Assembly: GCA_934395135.1 (NCBI GenBank)
Contig: CAKRRK010000005.1
Coordinates: 20,444 to 84,443 of the forward strand
DNA length: 64,000 bases
Direction of reading: 5' to 3'
Source: an uncultured Eubacteriales bacterium
GTDB lineage: Bacteria; Bacillota; Clostridia; Oscillospirales; Butyricicoccaceae
Positions 17,290 through 26,465 of the stretch are shown in pieces (within the stretch, counting starts at the first letter, position 1; each line of letters opens with the position of its first letter). The position numbers were made by a program, and so were the translations under genes. The notes beneath the pieces are model-generated. The model made no database searches. It was not told the DNA's origin and was given only the letters and a program-made list of their open reading frames with translations.

Positions 17290-17314
17290 AGACCGTCTCG
17301 CTTTGAGACGGTCT
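17290..17314 (+). terminator. terminator of the aminotransferase
   Basis: A 10-bp inverted repeat AGACCGTCTC/GAGACGGTCT with a 5-nt loop, followed by a T-rich tail. Confidence 0.75.
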
Positions 17315-17390
17315 TATGCTTTTATGCAGAGGTTTCAAAAATCCAAATGGTTGCTCTTTCTGCAAATTGCATCATACTGCACAAGGAAAT

Positions 17391-17419
17391 TTGACTTTTT
17401 CAATCGAATCTTTTATAAT
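17391..17419 (+). promoter_or_regulatory. sigma-A promoter of the DEAD-box helicase
   Basis: TTGACT (17391-17396), 17-bp spacer, TATAAT (17414-17419). Predicted start near 17426, immediately before the leader hairpin. Confidence 0.8.
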
Positions 17420-17431
17420 GTTATTATCGCT

Positions 17432-17465
17432 TGGTAGGGCATTTTACCGCCCTGCCATTCTTTTT
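17432..17465 (+). promoter_or_regulatory. terminator-like attenuator in helicase leader
   Basis: TGGTAGGGC/GCCCTGCCA (nine pairs, one G-U) with an 8-nt loop, followed by TTCTTTTT. It lies between the promoter and the ribosome-binding site (17474), so it can stop transcription before the helicase gene; conditions that melt or bypass it, such as cold, would raise expression. Confidence 0.6.
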
Positions 17466-17484
17466 GTACATTTGGAGGTACGAT

Positions 17485-19203
17485 TTGAGGCATTCATTTC
17501 AAACTTTAAACCTGCAGGAACCTATTTTGCATGCAATCTCTGATCTGGGATTTCATACTCCATCCCCGATTCAGGAGCAGGCAATTCCTGCGATTCTAAA
17601 CGGGAAAGACATCATCGGAAAATCCCATACCGGCACCGGAAAAACCCTGGCTTTCGGCATTCCTGCCCTTTCGCTGACCGGCCGGCAGCCAATCACACAG
17701 GTTCTAATTCTCTGTCCTACGCGGGAACTTGCCGTCCAATCTGCTCAAGAACTGCGGAAATTTGCAAAATATATGGAAGGCATTAAAATTACACCCATAT
17801 ATGGCGGCGAGCCGATTCAGCAGCAGATCGCGATATTGAAAAAGGGCGTCCAAATTGTTGTCGGTACACCGGGCAGAATTTTGGATCACATCCGCCGAAA
17901 AACCCTGAAGCTAAGTGACGTCCGGCTGTTGGTTTTGGACGAAGCTGATGAAATGCTGCGAATGGGATTCCGAGAGGATATTGAAGCAATCCTCGCTTTT
18001 GTAACAGCTCCGCATCAAACCTTGTTATTTTCTGCCACTATTCCCGATGAAATTGCCCGTATTACGCATCAATATCAAAAAAATCCGGTTTTGATCGACA
18101 CTTCCGATTCCAATTCGAAAACCTTGGATACCATTGAACAATTTTATTTTGTTGCACCACGGGGAAAAAAGCCGGAAATCCTGCTGTCGCTCCTGCAGCA
18201 GCACAATGACACATCTTCCATAATTTTCTGCAATACCAAGAAAAAAGTGGAGGAAATCTGCCGGTATCTTAACAACCATCATCTCCCGGCCGCCGCAATT
18301 CACGGCGATATGAAACAAAATGCCCGGCTTACTGTAATGCGGCAATTCAAGGAGAAACGCATTGGCATTCTGGTTGCCACGGACGTTGCAGCCCGCGGCA
18401 TCGACGTTGCCGCAGTGGATGCGGTTTACAATTTTGATATCCCGCAGGATCACGAATTTTATATCCATCGCATCGGAAGAACCGGCCGTGCAGGAAAGGC
18501 TGGAAAATCCTACAGCATTGTCAGCGGCAAGCTGGAAACCGCTGAAATTCAGGCTATTTCTAAATATATCGGCAGTCCAATCACCGCGCAATCCGTCCCA
18601 ATGCTTGGGTCGGACAGGGACAACAAACAACAACTGTTTTTTGATGATATCCTGTCGCATTTAAAGGCTGGTACTGCCTTATCCCATCCGATGATAGCAG
18701 ATCTTGCTGCCCAAGGTTTTTCCTATGAAAAAATCTGCAATACCATTTTGCACTGCTGTTTGGAAAAACTGGACATTGATTTTCAATCACCGCCGACAAA
18801 GTCGACACGCCAGAATTCGGCGCCGTCCACTTCCGGCGAAACAATTCAAGTCCGGTTTAACATTGGAAAAAGCCATTCGGTATCGCCAAATCAAATTTTA
18901 CAGGCAATCATAGAGCAAACCCATATTCCAAACAATCAAATCAAAAAGATCACCTGCTTTGCCGACTATTCGTTGGCCGAAGTGCCACTAAAGTTCCGGA
19001 CACTGATTGTAAAACAAATGAATGGCCAGAAAATTGCAGGAAAAACGGTAACGGCCAGCTATGCTTCTTCTCATCCGCTATCTGTCAAAAAAAGCGGCCG
19101 CACTCGCCAATCGTCTGCAACAGCTGCATCTCCCGGACACCGCCGGGGATCCACCGGAAAACGGCGGGTGCAAAACAGAAAAAATAACACCGCCAAAAAT
19201 TGA
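17485..19203 (+). CDS. DEAD-box ATP-dependent RNA helicase
   Basis: A 572-residue helicase. Start is TTG 17485, six bases after GGAGG; the longer ATG reading crosses the leader hairpin and is rejected. Motifs in order: Q motif (PSPIQEQAIPAIL), I (SHTGTGKT), Ia (PTRELAVQ), Ib (TPGRI), II (VLDEADEML, a D-E-A-D box), III (SATIP), IV-VI (HRIGRTGRAG). A C-terminal DbpA-like RNA-binding domain (about 470-545) and an Arg/Ser-rich tail follow, as in CshA/DeaD proteins that act in ribosome assembly and cold adaptation. Confidence 0.94.
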   Translation: MRHSFQTLNLQEPILHAISDLGFHTPSPIQEQAIPAILNGKDIIGKSHTGTGKTLAFGIPALSLTGRQPITQVLILCPTRELAVQSAQELRKFAKYMEGIKITPIYGGEPIQQQIAILKKGVQIVVGTPGRILDHIRRKTLKLSDVRLLVLDEADEMLRMGFREDIEAILAFVTAPHQTLLFSATIPDEIARITHQYQKNPVLIDTSDSNSKTLDTIEQFYFVAPRGKKPEILLSLLQQHNDTSSIIFCNTKKKVEEICRYLNNHHLPAAAIHGDMKQNARLTVMRQFKEKRIGILVATDVAARGIDVAAVDAVYNFDIPQDHEFYIHRIGRTGRAGKAGKSYSIVSGKLETAEIQAISKYIGSPITAQSVPMLGSDRDNKQQLFFDDILSHLKAGTALSHPMIADLAAQGFSYEKICNTILHCCLEKLDIDFQSPPTKSTRQNSAPSTSGETIQVRFNIGKSHSVSPNQILQAIIEQTHIPNNQIKKITCFADYSLAEVPLKFRTLIVKQMNGQKIAGKTVTASYASSHPLSVKKSGRTRQSSATAASPGHRRGSTGKRRVQNRKNNTAKN

Positions 19204-19292
19204 CATCAGCATAACCTATGCCACCGTCCTTTCCCAATATGAAAGCGGTATCGTATCCTAACAAAGCATTGGTTAAAGTCTTGGCCCAACTC

Positions 19293-19326
19293 AAACCCCC
19301 ACAGAATTCATTTCCTGTGGGGGTTT
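19293..19326. terminator. bidirectional terminator between helicase and SLH gene
   Basis: A 12-bp inverted repeat AAACCCCCACAG/CTGTGGGGGTTT between two convergent genes. Confidence 0.75.
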
Positions 19327-19379
19327 GATGTAAAAGTATAAAATTGTGGATGGTTTGTTTTCGTAATGTCTACCGAAAC

Positions 19380-22300
19380 CTAAAGGGCTGCAAGCTGGCA
19401 AAAATTCATCAGAATCTGCGCTGCCTGTGATCGCGTGGCTGTACCGGCAGGATGCAGGTAACCATTGCCGTCTCCTTCCAGCAATTCTGTTTGAATAGCC
19501 CAAATGACTGCATCTTTTGCCCAATTGGAAACTTGTTCTTCGTCTGCAAATTCCCGGATTGCCATACCGCCATCTTCTGTATCATATCCTTTGTATTTTG
19601 CATAACGATACAGAATGGTTACCATTTGTTCTCTGGTTACTGGATCGTTAGGACCAAATCTTCCATTGCCATATCCATCTACAATATGCTGTTCTACCGC
19701 CCAATGCACGGCGTCTGCATACCATACGCCGGCAGCTACATCAGAAAAAACATCGGTTTCTTCTGTTATTGGCTTGTTTTCCCGGTTATACAGGATCTGG
19801 GCCAACATCCCGCGACTTAATGTCCCATTGGGAAGAAACGTATTTTCTCCGTTACCCTGCATCAAACCGCTTTCATATACATAGCACACTGCATCATAAT
19901 ACCAATTGGTTTCCGTTACGTCCTGGAATGGCAATTCCAGGATTGTTTTTGCCTGGAAAGATGCTGTTATCGTCACATTGGAAGACGGCATAGAAAACGT
20001 ATAAGTCCCATTGCCTTTGTTCGTCAGGTGGAGTTCTCTTCCTGCCGCATCTTTTGCCGTTATCTTCTGGACTTCATACCCATTGTCTGCTGTTGCGGTA
20101 ATTGTAATTGTTTTTCCAACAGATGCTTTTTCGGCAGACACCAAAATCGTGCCATTTTCTATTTTTGTTCCAAGAACAATCGTATATTCCACGCTTCCGC
20201 CGGTGCTTCGAATATATTGGAAAGCCGCCGAGTCACCATCTATCAGAGTTTCTGTCTTGCTTCCAACCTTTACTGTAATTTCTGATCCGGCCCCGTTCTC
20301 AACCGTGATCGTACGGCTGCTGCCGGACATTGAGGCGCTTAAATCCGCAGCAGCATCCAGCACTGTAATGGTTTCGCCATCCTTTGCATCCGTGACAGCC
20401 GCCTGGAATGTTTCATAAAACACACTGCCAATGGAAGCTGCCGGTGTCAGCGCAACAGGAAGTACAAACTCAGAAAAACCGTTGGGATTTGTAAAGGTTG
20501 CCTGATTGTTATCTATTGTTAACTGATAATAATAGGTTTTGCCGTTATGAATATGTTTTGCATAATAAGTAGTATCCGCTTGTGCGGTAAAGCCAGTTGG
20601 CAAATCTACGGTCATAGCAATGGTTGTAATTTCTGTCAGCGCGGTTTCCGAATTTTCCAATACCACGGCATTTGGAATTTCCACGCCAACATCCCCTTTT
20701 ACCGCCAGCTCAGTTTCGTTGTTCGGATCGCTAAGATCTACATAGGACGCAACCACACGATACATCGGCTGGATATCCAGCGTTGCGGTCTTTGTGTCCG
20801 CATCATAACCAGTTGGTATAATATTCAGATAGGTCTGTGCATAGACATGGGGATCGGCACCCGCCGGCGGTGTCAAATCGCTGTCCGCTGTCAGCGCAGC
20901 TTTTGCCGCTTCTGCCTGACTGTCTGCCTTGTCTAACACTGCATTCGCCGCCGCGGTCAGCACCGCCGTATCCGCCTCAACAGATTGGGACACGGCCGCC
21001 ACCGTTTCTATCGCATCGCCCAAATCAGCAGATAACTTAGAAGTGTCCACTACCGGTGCGCCAACGGCCGTCTTTACTTCCGTTTCCGCTTTTGTCCCCA
21101 CGGTAAAAGCATATCCGCTCTTATCGCTGGGGATAGCCGCCTTGCCTTCTTTCAGATATTCGCTTGGGTCAGTTGTAAAGTAACCGCCGGAAATGGAAAT
21201 TCTTTTTGTTCCATTTCCGCCCACCGCAAGGTCCCCGTTGAAATCACCGTCAACGATTTCTACTTCCGAGACATAACTTCCGGATGCATCGGCTTTGACA
21301 GCATGCTTTACGCCTTTAAATGTGCCGCTATTAACTACAATACGGCCTCCTGTGCTTCCGATATAGAGCGCGGTACCGCCTGCTTCGTAGGTTCCACTGT
21401 TAATGGTTGCAATACCGTCATAACCAACAAAAACAGCACTGTCGGAATAGTTGTTGTCATTCGGTTTTACAACTTTAAATATGCAATCGTCAAATGTCCC
21501 GTCTGATCCGGAAATCTCCACAACCGGCTTTGGTCCATCGACAGTTGCCGTCACATTTTTGAAATGAATAGGGCACTTTGGAAAACTATCTACATGGAAT
21601 AGATATGCCGCAGTTCCCTGATAATTGCCGCCGTTTACATTGACTGTTAATTCGTTTCCGGTTGCAATGGTATCCGTATCCAAAAAAGTATGGTTACTAT
21701 CAACTGTCAAATCGTTGAGGACAATCGCCGATGCCTTCTGCGTGTCTCCGCTGCGGTCAAGAACGTGAATCATCGTACCCTGATAGTTTTCCTGTCCCTC
21801 ACCGTAATAGAACTTGGACGTTTCACCTGCATAAGCTCCGCCGTTTAACGTCAACGAACCTCCTATGTCTATGGTGAAAAATCCATTGCTGACAGCATCC
21901 TCCGCAATCTGCATCCTGCTTCCTTTGGCTGTGCCAAGCACCGTCAAAGCACTGCCGTCTTCCACATGGAAAATTCGTCCCATATAAGGATCACTTTCTT
22001 CACTGGTAGGAACGCCATTTAGTGCATTGATCACAGTTTTTCCAGCCAGATCCAGCGTAATCTTTTTTCCCTGAGGGATTACCAGGGTTTCCGTCAATTT
22101 CACATCGTTTAAGATGGTAATCGTCCCCTCCCCTTCAATGCTTGCAACGGCATCTTCCAAAACCGCATACTGATATCCGTTAACTTCAGCAGCCATCGTC
22201 AACGGCTTATCAGCTACTGCATCGGATGTTCCACTGATAGCAGAAAATCTGTCCTGAGCAATCAGTACAGCGTCGGCCTGGTTGCCAAGCCAAAGATCGT

Positions 22301-23297
22301 AACCCCCTGACTTGGTGTAATACCATACATCCACATTGTTGCCAATGGTTTTATAGGTCACGTCTTCCTCTTTGACAATGACAACCCTGTTATTCTCCAG
22401 TTTCACACCATTGATTGTCAGCGTATTGGCCCGCTTGCTGGGGACGGTTCCATCATCATTGTTATACTGGCTGTTCATGGCATAGGCGATGACCGGAGCG
22501 CACTGATACAGAGACCGAAATGTAGAATCGACAACGGCGCATTTGTTGATTGTGACAGCGCCGCTGCACTGACCAACGTAGCCGCCTACCTTCTGCATTC
22601 CGTCGACAAGACAATCGGAAACCGTGACATTATTCAGCGTCAGTGTGCCGCCGCCGTAATACCCTAAAACAACAGCCATGCTACTGCCGCCATGTTCTTC
22701 TACGAATTGTTCATTATATGCGTCAACACTGGCGCCCGCAAAGGTCAGGTTATGAATGGTCAAATCCCCGGTTGTACGGCCAATAAACCCGGCATAATAA
22801 TAGCTGTTCTGTCCATCCCCCGGAGTCGAATCATAATGTGGACCACGGACCGTGTTTTTTACGACCATATTGGAAATTGTATGCCCATTTCCGTTGATGA
22901 CCGCACCGGCCAGCAGCTTATTATTGTAGGTCTGGTCGCGGTCAATTTTTTGTTGCTCTTCCACATCAATCAGTTTGACTGTCGAGGCATCAATTGGAAT
23001 CCACAGCTTGCCAGACAGATCAATATCGTCTGTGATATTGATGGTGTAGCCAGCAAAACTGACTTTTTCATCCGCCGCTTTGCTTTCCCAGGAGTTAATT
23101 TCTTTGGCAAACCATGCGAGTCCTTCCGCATTGGAAATCGTTACCGTTTTCTCCGCAGTATCTACGGAATATCCCGTCGGTTTCTCCATGACAGCTTCTG
23201 CCCAAGTTTCGCCTTCCTCTGCCGCCAGTGCGGTGGACGGAAGAAGAGTCACTACCATACACAGGGCCAACAAAGCCGCCATAACCTTCTTTTTCAT
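19380..23297 (-). CDS. S-layer-homology surface protein with beta-helix-like repeats
   Basis: A 1305-residue secreted protein. Residues 1-25 are a Sec signal peptide ending in ALA. Residues about 40-720 consist of short repeats of the G-T-L-T-L-N-N-V-T-V and I-T-I-L-N-D-V kind, as in right-handed beta-helix adhesins. A middle part (about 740-960) includes Ala-rich and CU-like segments, and about 1035-1115 contains a bacterial-repeat segment (GYEVQKITAKDAAGRE). Three SLH domains (about 1120-1305; e.g. WYYDAVCYVYESGLMQG) would anchor it to pyruvylated wall polymer. No catalytic motif is recognisable. AAGGAGG precedes ATG. A strong promoter and a simple-sequence repeat lie 170-280 bp upstream. 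Confidence 0.88.
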   Translation of the reverse strand: MKKKVMAALLALCMVVTLLPSTALAAEEGETWAEAVMEKPTGYSVDTAEKTVTISNAEGLAWFAKEINSWESKAADEKVSFAGYTINITDDIDLSGKLWIPIDASTVKLIDVEEQQKIDRDQTYNNKLLAGAVINGNGHTISNMVVKNTVRGPHYDSTPGDGQNSYYYAGFIGRTTGDLTIHNLTFAGASVDAYNEQFVEEHGGSSMAVVLGYYGGGTLTLNNVTVSDCLVDGMQKVGGYVGQCSGAVTINKCAVVDSTFRSLYQCAPVIAYAMNSQYNNDDGTVPSKRANTLTINGVKLENNRVVIVKEEDVTYKTIGNNVDVWYYTKSGGYDLWLGNQADAVLIAQDRFSAISGTSDAVADKPLTMAAEVNGYQYAVLEDAVASIEGEGTITILNDVKLTETLVIPQGKKITLDLAGKTVINALNGVPTSEESDPYMGRIFHVEDGSALTVLGTAKGSRMQIAEDAVSNGFFTIDIGGSLTLNGGAYAGETSKFYYGEGQENYQGTMIHVLDRSGDTQKASAIVLNDLTVDSNHTFLDTDTIATGNELTVNVNGGNYQGTAAYLFHVDSFPKCPIHFKNVTATVDGPKPVVEISGSDGTFDDCIFKVVKPNDNNYSDSAVFVGYDGIATINSGTYEAGGTALYIGSTGGRIVVNSGTFKGVKHAVKADASGSYVSEVEIVDGDFNGDLAVGGNGTKRISISGGYFTTDPSEYLKEGKAAIPSDKSGYAFTVGTKAETEVKTAVGAPVVDTSKLSADLGDAIETVAAVSQSVEADTAVLTAAANAVLDKADSQAEAAKAALTADSDLTPPAGADPHVYAQTYLNIIPTGYDADTKTATLDIQPMYRVVASYVDLSDPNNETELAVKGDVGVEIPNAVVLENSETALTEITTIAMTVDLPTGFTAQADTTYYAKHIHNGKTYYYQLTIDNNQATFTNPNGFSEFVLPVALTPAASIGSVFYETFQAAVTDAKDGETITVLDAAADLSASMSGSSRTITVENGAGSEITVKVGSKTETLIDGDSAAFQYIRSTGGSVEYTIVLGTKIENGTILVSAEKASVGKTITITATADNGYEVQKITAKDAAGRELHLTNKGNGTYTFSMPSSNVTITASFQAKTILELPFQDVTETNWYYDAVCYVYESGLMQGNGENTFLPNGTLSRGMLAQILYNRENKPITEETDVFSDVAAGVWYADAVHWAVEQHIVDGYGNGRFGPNDPVTREQMVTILYRYAKYKGYDTEDGGMAIREFADEEQVSNWAKDAVIWAIQTELLEGDGNGYLHPAGTATRSQAAQILMNFCQLAAL

Positions 23298-23466
23298 TGT
23301 ATTACCTCCTTAAATTTATATCGCTTGTTCCTTCCGGCATTTCACCAAAGGTAAAAAATACAAAAAGGCGCATCCCGTCCATAAAACCACAAATCATGAA
23401 CAAAATACACCTTTAAGACGCTGCAAATTGTAAAAAACAACTTGGCAGAAAAAATGGACAGAGTTA

Positions 23467-23547
23467 TGCTGTGCTGTGCTGTGCTGTGCTGTGCTGTGCT
23501 GTGCTGTGCTGTGCTGTGCTGTGCTGTGCTGTGCTGTGCTGTGCTGT
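23467..23547. repeat. pentanucleotide tandem repeat, about 16 copies
   Basis: 81 bp of uninterrupted TGCTG (plus strand; CAGCA on the coding side of the SLH gene). It begins about four bases after the -10 box of the SLH-gene promoter and so includes the predicted transcription start and the first part of the leader. Perfect pentamers of this length are prone to slippage and change copy number between cells. Confidence 0.97.
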
Positions 23548-23551
23548 CAGC

Positions 23552-23580
23552 ATTGTACGCCACACCGCCATTCCTGTCAA
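23552..23580 (-). promoter_or_regulatory. sigma-A promoter of the SLH surface protein
   Basis: Minus-strand TTGACA (23580-23575), 17-bp spacer, TACAAT (23557-23552). Predicted start near 23545, inside the pentamer tract, leaving a leader of about 250 nt before ATG 23297. Confidence 0.85.
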
Positions 23581-23599
23581 GCTCCTTTTTTGACAATTA

Positions 23600-23989
23600 T
23601 TCCTGTTTTTATCTTATCACATTTTTCCTCAAAAATCAATTACAGACTGTCTTAAATGACTGCATATTTCACAATGCCGTTTTTCCAATTTCTCTCTGCC
23701 AGAGGCCTGATCCGGCTGCTTTTGAGGTGGGATAATCGCAAAGAACTCTGGGTACTTATGCCTGCGGCCCTTTCCGCAGGACTCTTATGCGTATAGAGGA
23801 AAAACGGCTCGGATCGTTACAGATTAGAGTTTTTCCATTTCTCCTGTTGTCACAATGCTGTTTTACAATCGTTCTATGTAACAGTTTATCCGCTATTTCT
23901 CTCCGTCACAATGAAGAGGACTCTATTGTTTTATACATGAATGTATGGAATAGGGCGTTTCCATTTTAATCTTTTCTAAAAACCTTCCA
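23600..23989. other. non-coding stretch between SLH promoter and pcrA
   Basis: No credible gene. It holds an inverted repeat CCTGCGG/CCGCAGG at 23761-23780 with no T-run, and two similar 12-base stretches around CACAATGC at 23670 and 23850 whose meaning is unclear. Confidence 0.4.
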
Positions 23990-26362
23990 TTACTCCATTT
24001 TTTTCAAGAATTGTGACGCCACTTTTGCCATCAGTCGTTTGGTGCCGACTCCATCAAAAGCAATTTCCAACAAACAATCTCCGCCCATTTCTTTGGCGGA
24101 CACAATCATTCCTTTGCCAAACGATTTATGCACCACGCTGTCACCCGGCCGATATTGCTTGACGGCAGCGCTAGCTTCCCTATGATTGGAGGTTAGCATA
24201 GACGGATACACTGCTTTGGGCGCCCGGAATGTAGCACGGCTTTCTGTCTGCACAAAGGCTTTTTCCGAAATGTTGGAATCCATATATTCTTTCGGTATTT
24301 CATTTAAAAACCGAGATGGCATAGAGAATCTGGTAGATCCGTACATCATGCGGCGTTCTGCACATGTGAGATAAAGCTGCCGTTTGGCCCGGGTCATCGC
24401 CACATAGCACAGCCTTCTTTCCTCCTCCATCTCTTCTTCTGTTTCCCCCGCCCGGAAGCCCGGAAACACGCCGTCTTCCATACCGCAAATAAAAACATAC
24501 GGAAATTCCAGGCCTTTGGCGCTGTGAATTGTCATCATTACCACAGCGTCCGCCTCGGGATCCAGCTTATCAAATTCCGTAAACAAGGCCATTTCCTCCA
24601 AAAAGCCAGCAAGAGAGGGTTCTTCCGTTTTATTGATATAATCCACAATATTGGATTTTAATTCCAAAATATTTTCGATTTTTCCCTGGGATTCCACATC
24701 ATTTTTTTCTTCCAGCATTTCCAAATAGGAGGAACGAAACAGCAGCTCTTCATATAATTCGTCCAGCGGAAGAAACTCCCGCATTTCCCGCAGATCAAAA
24801 ATCATTTTTGCAAATTTTTTCATAGAAGAGGCTGTCCTGGATAATTCCGGAAATTCCTCCGCCCGTGAGAGAACATCAAACAAATATGTATTTTCCCGCG
24901 CCGCCGTAAGTTCTGCCGTCTCTATGGATTTTGCCCCCAGTTTGCGCGCCGGCGTATTGACAATGCGCTTTAACCGCAGGGTATCTGCCGGGTTTTCAAT
25001 GACGGATAAATAGGACAGCATATCCTTTACTTCCGCCCGGTCAAAAAACCGTATGCCGCTGACAATACGGTATGGAATTCCGCTTTTTTTGAAAGCCGCC
25101 TCTATATTGTTGGACAAAACATGGTTTCTATATAAAACCGCATATTCCCGGAATGCATCGCCGCTCGAATATCCGTTTAAAATCTGCTGCGCGATATACA
25201 GTGCCTCGCTTTCCTGGTTATCGGTTTTATGCAGCTTTACTTTTGTTCCGTCCCCGTTATCGGTCCAAAGCTTCTTGCCTTTTCTTCCCTTATTGTTTTG
25301 AATCAAACTGTTGGCCGCAGACAAAATGTTCTGTGTAGAACGATAATTCTGCTCCAGCCGAATTGTTTTTGCTGCTGGAAAATGGGATTCAAACTCTAAA
25401 ATATTGGTAATGACAGCGCCGCGGAATTTATAAATGCTCTGATCGTCATCTCCAACGACACAAATATTTTCGTAGCCCCCGGCAAGAAGTGCCGACAATA
25501 CAGATTGGGCATGGTTTGTATCTTGGTATTCGTCCACCAGCACATACCGAAATCTCCGCTGATATTTTTCCAACACCTCCGGGTATGCTTGGAACAGTTC
25601 TACCGTTTTGCTGATAATGTCGTCAAAATCCAGCGCATTGGACGCCTTCAGTGTTTTGCTGTACTCCCGATAAATATCATACACCGTCGATTTAAAATAG
25701 TCTGACTGCCCTTTGATAAATTCTTCCGGAGACTCTAAATTATCCTTTGCACGGCTTATAATGCCCGAGATAGATCGAGGTTCAAACCGTTTGTCGTCCA
25801 AGTTCAGTCTTTTTATAATTGCGGCAATCACCCGCTTTTTGTCCTCTTCATCATAAATTGTAAAGCTGGTATCATATCCTAATTTGTCAATATCCCGCCG
25901 AAGAATCCGCATGCATGCCGCATGGAACGTCAGCGCCCAGATGTCCTGTGCTTCTTCCCCAACAACATGCCGCAGCCGATCTTTCAGTTCGTTTGCCGCC
26001 TTATTGGTAAAAGTTATGGCAAGGATTTGCCATGGGCGCACCGAATCCACACTGCAAAGTCCACGCGCGCACACAGCGTGGTCTGGTGAAGGATTGGTAA
26101 GATAGCCCGCAAGAAATTCCAAGTCTTCTTCGTTGGCATCCTCCGGTGCATATTCGTAAGAATATCCTCTTCCATAGTTCAATAAATTGGCGATACGGTT
26201 GATAATCACTGTGGTTTTTCCACTTCCCGCGCCAGCCAAAACCAATAAAGGCCCTTCTGTTGCGAACACCGCTTCCCGCTGCCGTTCATTTAAACCAGAA
26301 AACTCCTGTTCTATAATTGCCTGCCGCAACGCGGCATATTGTATATCAAATTTTGTCTGCAT
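23990..26362 (-). CDS. pcrA: ATP-dependent DNA helicase PcrA/UvrD
   Basis: A 790-residue superfamily 1A 3'-5' helicase that acts in repair and removal of stalled proteins from DNA. Motifs in order: Q (LNERQREAV), I (LAGAGSGKTTVI), Ia (ITFTNKAANEL), II (VDEYQDTN), III (VVGDDDQSIYKFRGA), IV (RLEQNYRST), V (MTIHSAKGLEF) and VI (YVAMTRAKRQLYL). The C-terminal PcrA-type Tudor-like segment (VVHKSFGKGMIVS) is present. Length is slightly above the family average. Confidence 0.96.
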   Translation of the reverse strand: MQTKFDIQYAALRQAIIEQEFSGLNERQREAVFATEGPLLVLAGAGSGKTTVIINRIANLLNYGRGYSYEYAPEDANEEDLEFLAGYLTNPSPDHAVCARGLCSVDSVRPWQILAITFTNKAANELKDRLRHVVGEEAQDIWALTFHAACMRILRRDIDKLGYDTSFTIYDEEDKKRVIAAIIKRLNLDDKRFEPRSISGIISRAKDNLESPEEFIKGQSDYFKSTVYDIYREYSKTLKASNALDFDDIISKTVELFQAYPEVLEKYQRRFRYVLVDEYQDTNHAQSVLSALLAGGYENICVVGDDDQSIYKFRGAVITNILEFESHFPAAKTIRLEQNYRSTQNILSAANSLIQNNKGRKGKKLWTDNGDGTKVKLHKTDNQESEALYIAQQILNGYSSGDAFREYAVLYRNHVLSNNIEAAFKKSGIPYRIVSGIRFFDRAEVKDMLSYLSVIENPADTLRLKRIVNTPARKLGAKSIETAELTAARENTYLFDVLSRAEEFPELSRTASSMKKFAKMIFDLREMREFLPLDELYEELLFRSSYLEMLEEKNDVESQGKIENILELKSNIVDYINKTEEPSLAGFLEEMALFTEFDKLDPEADAVVMMTIHSAKGLEFPYVFICGMEDGVFPGFRAGETEEEMEEERRLCYVAMTRAKRQLYLTCAERRMMYGSTRFSMPSRFLNEIPKEYMDSNISEKAFVQTESRATFRAPKAVYPSMLTSNHREASAAVKQYRPGDSVVHKSFGKGMIVSAKEMGGDCLLEIAFDGVGTKRLMAKVASQFLKKME

Positions 26363-26395
26363 ATTCTATTTCCTTTGTCCTTAAGAATTGTTTCT

Positions 26396-26404
26396 ATTAT
26401 AGCA
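26396..26404 (-). promoter_or_regulatory. extended -10 promoter of pcrA
   Basis: Minus-strand TG-C-TATAAT, 34 bp before the ATG, with no clear -35. Confidence 0.5.
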
Positions 26405-26417
26405 CAAAATAACGCGA

Positions 26418-26452
26418 CAAAAAACCTTGATTTTCCTTTCAAAAATCAAGGT
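26418..26452 (-). terminator. terminator of the spoIIA operon
   Basis: Inverted repeat ACCTTGATTTT/AAAATCAAGGT followed on the minus strand by TTTTTG, 14 bp after the sigF stop. Confidence 0.85.
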
Positions 26453-26465
26453 TTTGTAAATTCAC

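Noticed and set aside
23298..23466. A riboswitch (c-di-GMP type) in the SLH leader
   Set aside because: None of the conserved core bases could be matched.
23342..23596. A minus-strand ORF with repeated S-T-A-Q-H
   Set aside because: Its TTG start lies upstream of the promoter's -35; it exists only because a pentamer repeat reads open in all frames.
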